Assembly: GCA_003550325.1 (NCBI GenBank)
Contig: QKWP01000223.1
Location: 343,309 to 407,308, forward strand
Direction of reading: 5' to 3'
DNA: 64,000 nucleotides
Origin: Gigaspora rosea
Taxonomy: Eukaryota > Glomeromycota > Glomeromycetes > Diversisporales > Gigasporaceae
Below are positions 59,791 through 64,000 of the stretch, one piece after another. The first letter of the stretch is position 1; each line of letters begins with the position of its first letter. The position numbers and the translations under genes are program-made. The notes under the pieces are model-generated. The model was given only the letters and a program-made list of their open reading frames with translations, searched no databases and had not been told where the DNA came from.

Positions 59791-60964
59791 AGAGGAAACA
59801 TTAGCACTGGAAGGACCAACACCAGCACCAAAATCAATGGCACTAAAAGAGCTATCAAGAGGATCATAGTAGCGTGAAATACACTAGCTAGGGGCCCCAG
59901 CTGGTGGTGTGGAGTTTTCAGCAACTTCATCGCATTCCCACTGATTTCTTTTTGGTTTATTATAATTTTGTGCTATAGAAGTATCTTCGCATAGCAACAA
60001 AAATTGTCTCAACTAAAAATTATATAAAGTATACATATTAGTACCGATATCTATATTATTATTGATATCTACATTAGTATGGATATCTATATTAGTATAG
60101 ATTATAGTTACTTTTTTTGATCTCCATTCTTTTCATACAACATTTACCACATGATTGTGCTGGTCATCTTCGAGGTGATGCTGAATCCCTAGTTTAATTT
60201 CTTCTTCGGCCAGTTCAGCATCAGTTTCGGACAACTCTTCGCTATAGTAACTACTTTTACCAATTATTTTTTTAATATCATTCATAGCCTGTCGTTCTGT
60301 AATATCAGTAGGAAGGAGTTGTTTTAGGCGCTCACTATTGGCTTGCTGCAAGTGAGCGAACCCCTTTTTCCTCCTTTTTTTTTCTGAAAATATATTTAAG
60401 ATTATACCGATAGTTATATAAGCAATATATAATGCCAAAAAAAATTCTTACGGTGAGCATTCTTTGATTTGCTCGATTTTTGGCTAGTTCCAATATATTT
60501 TTTTTGGGTGTTTGTTGCACCAGGTACCTCTCCCTTGGTGCCGGTGGCACTCCTTAATGATTTTTAGGATCTGGCTGTCATCTACGTTATATCTTCTGAT
60601 ACCTCTTTTAATTATTTTAAAAGAATTTTGAATGAACTCGGCCTTAAAGTCCATCCATAATTTAGCTGGGTCCGGTTGCATGGATTCTTCCAGCCCCTCA
60701 ATTGAAATTATAATGTCGTTCTATAATAAATTTAAATAAATCAATAAATCAATAAATCAATAAATATGAAACCACCCGATATCTATACAAAATGATGAAA
60801 ATTAAATATATGAAAACACCTGATATAAATATAAGCCAGTAAGAAATGAAAGTAATCCAATATTTGTTATCAACTAAGTGTTACAGATAATTATGATTAC
60901 ATACTTTTAATGACCTTTTTGTCATTAGTGAAAGTTCTGGTGCCTTTTTTTGAAGGTTTTATTG

Positions 60965-61150
60965 CCTCTTCGTTTGTGGTTACTGCTGCTGCTGTGCTTG
61001 TTGTTGCTATTGCTGCTGTGCTTGTTGTTGCTGCTGCTGCTGTGCTTGTTGTTGCTGCTGCGTTTGTTGTTGTTGCTGCTGTTGTCATTGCTGCTGTCAT
61101 TGCTGCTGTTGTTGCTGTTGTTGCTGCTGTTGTTGCTGCTATTGCTATTA
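60965..61150. repeat. Trinucleotide repeat (GCT/GTT)n
   Basis: Imperfect CAG/CAA-type repeat on the minus strand, in exon 2 of the gene above. Length changes here probably caused the frame change. Plus-strand Val/Ala and Leu frames are shadows. Confidence 0.9.
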
Positions 61151-61496
61151 GTTACGGAACATGCCCTTTTTCTGTGTGATTTTTTTATAAAATTATCAAT
61201 TTTATCGCCCAGGTTTTTTATTTCATTTCTTAACACTTTTATTTCATCAACTGCAAAAAAAAAAAAAGTAAAAAAGACATCAATTTATTCGGCAAAAAAA
61301 AAAAAGTAAATGCCATACAAAAAAAAAGCCTCTGTAGAGTCAAATTTAACATGCATTTGTGCTACAAATTTATACCCTATAAGTAATCAAACAAGATTGT
61401 TACCTTTATCAGATTTTTCTTTATATTTTCTTCTTGTTTTTTAGTTATTTCTTGTAAAGGTGCAGGAGAAGTACTGGAAAAGCTTGAACGACTCAT

Positions 61497-62786
61497 ATTG
61501 CGTAGTGTTAACAACTGTTTCAGCTGTAGTAAATTTTATATTTAAAGTAAATAGTAAGTGTTTTTTATTTTTTTATTTAGAATGAAAAATAATATGAACA
61601 GTTTTTTTATTGATTATTTTTTTTATTACCTTTGGGAAGAAGCGAAAGAAAAGAGTGTATTGCACAAGTTTCGCGACCTTTTCTTATATAGGCGTTAAAA
61701 AAAATTTAACACATCAAAACAAAACACGTAGCGTCATCGTATGTACACGTGTATAGGGAAAAAAACACTTCGGCTTTCAAATTTATAATTTTCCAGAAAT
61801 TATAAGCATGTACGTACAAGTGTATAGGGAAAAACATACTATTGCAATATTGGAATCTTGGTATAATTATAAGTTAAAATCTCGATGTATGTTTTCCCTT
61901 GGTGGTATCATACGATCTAATGCAGTTATGGGCATAATAATTACTATGAATTTTCAAGGCAAAAACTCATTTTATTTATTATTATTAATTTATGTAGATA
62001 TGTATTGGTAATATTGCGTTAAAGTTCAGCAGATTATAAATTCACATGACATTATGCAATTAATATGTATTTTTAAGAAAAAATCACATATTTTATTTAT
62101 TAATAATTTACTTATATATGTATCGGTATTAATAGACTATAAATATGTATTATATATCAATATCGGTATCAATACTTGTAAGGTAGACTAATCGATTCCA
62201 CGTATTATTAATTAATTGAAATGTTATTCTTAATAAACTATAGTTATATTATTATAAATTCATTATAGTTGTATTAAAACTAATTTCAAAACCTTAATAT
62301 TATGATAATAAGTATCAGTTGTTGTTGTTGTCTCTTAAAATTGCGCTTTTTAATTATATGTATTGCCATTTTAGTAAAACATTATTGTAACGATAAAATA
62401 TTTCTATTTCTCATTTTGCATTGTATAATAAATTTATGCTTATCTAGGAAAGTCGCATTACAATTAATACTATTTCCTTTTTAGTTTATTTTTTGATAGA
62501 CTATTTACCGATACTCCTATTCTGGTAAACAAACATTTTGTGATGTAAGGAAATTTTTTAACTATATCTATAGGTCTATAGTTAAAAAAATGCGAGATAT
62601 AAAAGGGAATTTATTAGAATTTTCAATGAAATTTCTTGTATTCCTCCATATTGTCACGATTTTGGGCCTAATGCTATAAAAAAAATTATGGTAATAATAA
62701 AATATATTACAAAATTTTGTATTTAAAGACCTCTTGTCTGCCTTACCTCCCGATATCTAACAACGTAACTCCCAAAAAACTTTAAA
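61497..62786. promoter_or_regulatory. Divergent intergenic region
   Basis: AT-rich 1.3 kb between two divergently arranged genes. The motif (C)CGATATC/GATATCGG seen in the array at 56380-58815 recurs loosely (tatcggtatc at about 62157). The open frames at 61808 and 62302 lack any recognisable feature. Promoter function is inferred from position only. Confidence 0.3.
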
Positions 62787-64000
62787 ATGAGTCATCAAAT
62801 ATTTATTAAATTACCTGCATCAAAAACTCGAAAAAAGGTTATTTGCAAATGTAATGTATGCAAAGGTAAAAAAGAACCCTGTGATCCCTGAACAAGAGAT
62901 GCACATATTGAAAAATATGGAACTTGTAAGGACTTAGTAGGTTCACCTGAACTTCAAGCCGATATTCCTTCTTCCACTAATCCTCAAATAGAAAGCAGTG
63001 GTACATCTTTAGCTGATATCTCTTCACATAGTTTACTTGATCTTGATTTTCAGGAAGAATCGTTTTTTGTAGAAAAAAAGATAAAAAGAAAGCAAAATCT
63101 ATAATTAGAGAACAACCCGATATTGATATAATTCTTGAGACTTTAAATATCTCCGATTATGAAGAAGAAGTTGAAGAAATAGAGCCCGAAAGTGACGATG
63201 AGGAAACTATAACGGACTATTCTGCTCCCAATATTGAAAAAGAAAATGAGAATTATTCAAAAATATTGACAATCTTGATAATAGCTTTGGTTGGATATTA
63301 ATCTGGATACTAAGATACCAACAAAGATATTGGTTACCAGACACTGCAACAGAATCATTAGTTAAATTTATACATTATCTATTGATATATCTTGATAAGA
63401 ATCAGTTTAATAACTTTCCTGAGTCACTCTATTTAGCCCGAAAGTTAATGGGATTAGGTTTATACATAAATAATTATACACCTTGTTCAGCATGTGATAA
63501 GTTGTATGAACCTAGTAAGGTTATAACAAAAAAGCCTGGACAAATCCTGATATGCTTATATTGTACTTTTGTAGAATATCCTAATCACCCAATGTCTAAA
63601 ATGAGACAACCTTGTAATCATCAATTGTCAAAGGAGGTACCTACAAAAGATAGAGCTTTGTTTCATCCTTTGCTTACTTATCCAACAATAAATATTAAAA
63701 ATTAGCTTATGTTATTATACAGCCAAAAAAATTTTGAAGAATCATATAGAAAATGGGTTAATAGAAATATGAATAATAATTATCTTGCCGATATTTATGA
63801 TGGCAATATATGGAAGCAATTTAAAAATCAAGATGGAGGTTTTTTCACGTCAGAACATGCTGATACGCATTTCGGGCTTATAATTAATCTGGACTGGTTC
63901 AGTCCTTTCCAAAATTCTGTATATTCTACTGGTGCAATATATGCAGTTATCTGTAATTTACCCCGTGAACTTAGATTCAAGCCTCAAAATATAATTACCC
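62787..64000 (+). pseudogene. tnp2/CACTA-like transposase, decayed, runs off the window
   Basis: Starts MSHQIFIKLPASKTRKKVIC with the N-terminal cysteine motif CKCNVCKGKK, followed by TRDAHIEKYG. An acidic linker (EEEVEEIEPESDDEE) follows, then FPESLYLARKLMGLG, CSACDKLYEP, and FGLIINLDWFSPFQNSVYS with NLPRELRF at the window edge. These are characteristic of fungal tnp2-type (Transposase_21) proteins of the CACTA/EnSpm group. In-frame stops at 62889-62891 (TGA) and 63703-63705 (TAG) and two frame changes (about 63075 and 63270) make it inactive as written. The catalytic core lies beyond the window. Confidence 0.8.

Larger units (their letters stand above)
58998..61496 (-). pseudogene. Many-exon low-complexity gene, probably decayed; function unknown
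   Basis: Starts MSRSSFSSTSPAPLQEITKK (ATG at 61496). Likely exons: 61404-61496, 60905-61250, 60452-60720, 60148-60383, 59584-60012, about 59479-59511, 59352-59392, 59220-59268 and 58998-59120 (ends ...SSRHSNRK). Features: a coiled-coil-like stretch (EIKVLRNEIKNLGDKIDNF), a CAG/CAA-type repeat reading Asn/Ser or Ala/Thr, a basic segment (KKRRKKG), an acidic segment (ELSETDAELAEEEIK) and a Pro/Gly repeat (APDTSPGQA type, 59653-59790). The frame changes inside the triplet repeat and near 60570, exons 1 and 2 do not join in phase at the best sites, and there is a stop near 59889, so it is probably non-functional. It diverges from the transposase at 62787 and might be that element's second protein. 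Confidence 0.5.

Noticed and set aside
60910-61309. Leu- and Val/Ala-rich plus-strand frames
   Set aside because: Shadows of the trinucleotide repeat on the opposite strand of the minus-strand gene.

Overview
The window is very AT-rich eukaryotic DNA from what is most likely a Glomeromycotina fungus (an arbuscular mycorrhizal fungus, Rhizophagus/Gigaspora-like). The signs are a family of intron-containing TKL-type protein kinases with identical intron positions, a decayed Sel1-repeat gene (kinase and Sel1 families are both greatly expanded in these fungi), a tnp2-like transposase, Ty3-type LTR elements and a dense layer of small inverted-repeat transposons. The assignment is inferred from family content, not from a database match.

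Layout. 1-690: small tandem repeats. About 690-8345 and 11905-18062: two copies of one segmental duplication, each carrying a seven-exon minus-strand gene (4009-7284 and 13990-16980). Each gene encodes an intact-looking kinase domain followed by a second domain whose catalytic motifs are degenerate (HRG for HRD, GLG for DFG). 8724-11972: a composite repeat holding a solo LTR (8919-9550). Its rearranged sister lies at 24663-26262, where the central segment is inverted. 18500-24075: DNA-transposon relics, including two TA-flanked pogo/Tc1-like non-autonomous elements and a 210-base assembly gap. 27179-28395 (minus) and 30416-31634 (plus): two more kinase genes of the same family with single kinase domains. 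The first keeps only the opening residues of the second domain and has HRN for HRD.

31635-35765: more foldback and hAT-like elements and a possible decayed gene. 36130-46370: a degenerate Sel1-repeat pseudogene split by a complete but broken Ty3/gypsy element (36299-44347, 4-bp target duplication), which was itself invaded by a 728-bp hAT-like element. 46370-47660: a degenerate minisatellite. About 48148-56324: a second broken Ty3/gypsy element with extra small ORFs before gag and after pol and no recognisable 3' LTR. 56380-58815: a 131-137-bp satellite-like array split by a TTAA-flanked, piggyBac-like non-autonomous element. 58998-61496 (minus): a many-exon, low-complexity gene that looks decayed. 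62787-64000 (plus): a decayed tnp2/CACTA-like transposase running off the window. These last two are divergently arranged and may belong to one large DNA transposon.

How it fits together: the host content is a small kinase/Sel1 cluster of the kind used for signalling in this group. The rest is a mobile-element graveyard. Comparing the two duplicated kinase segments dates several insertions relative to the duplication, because one copy preserves the empty site.
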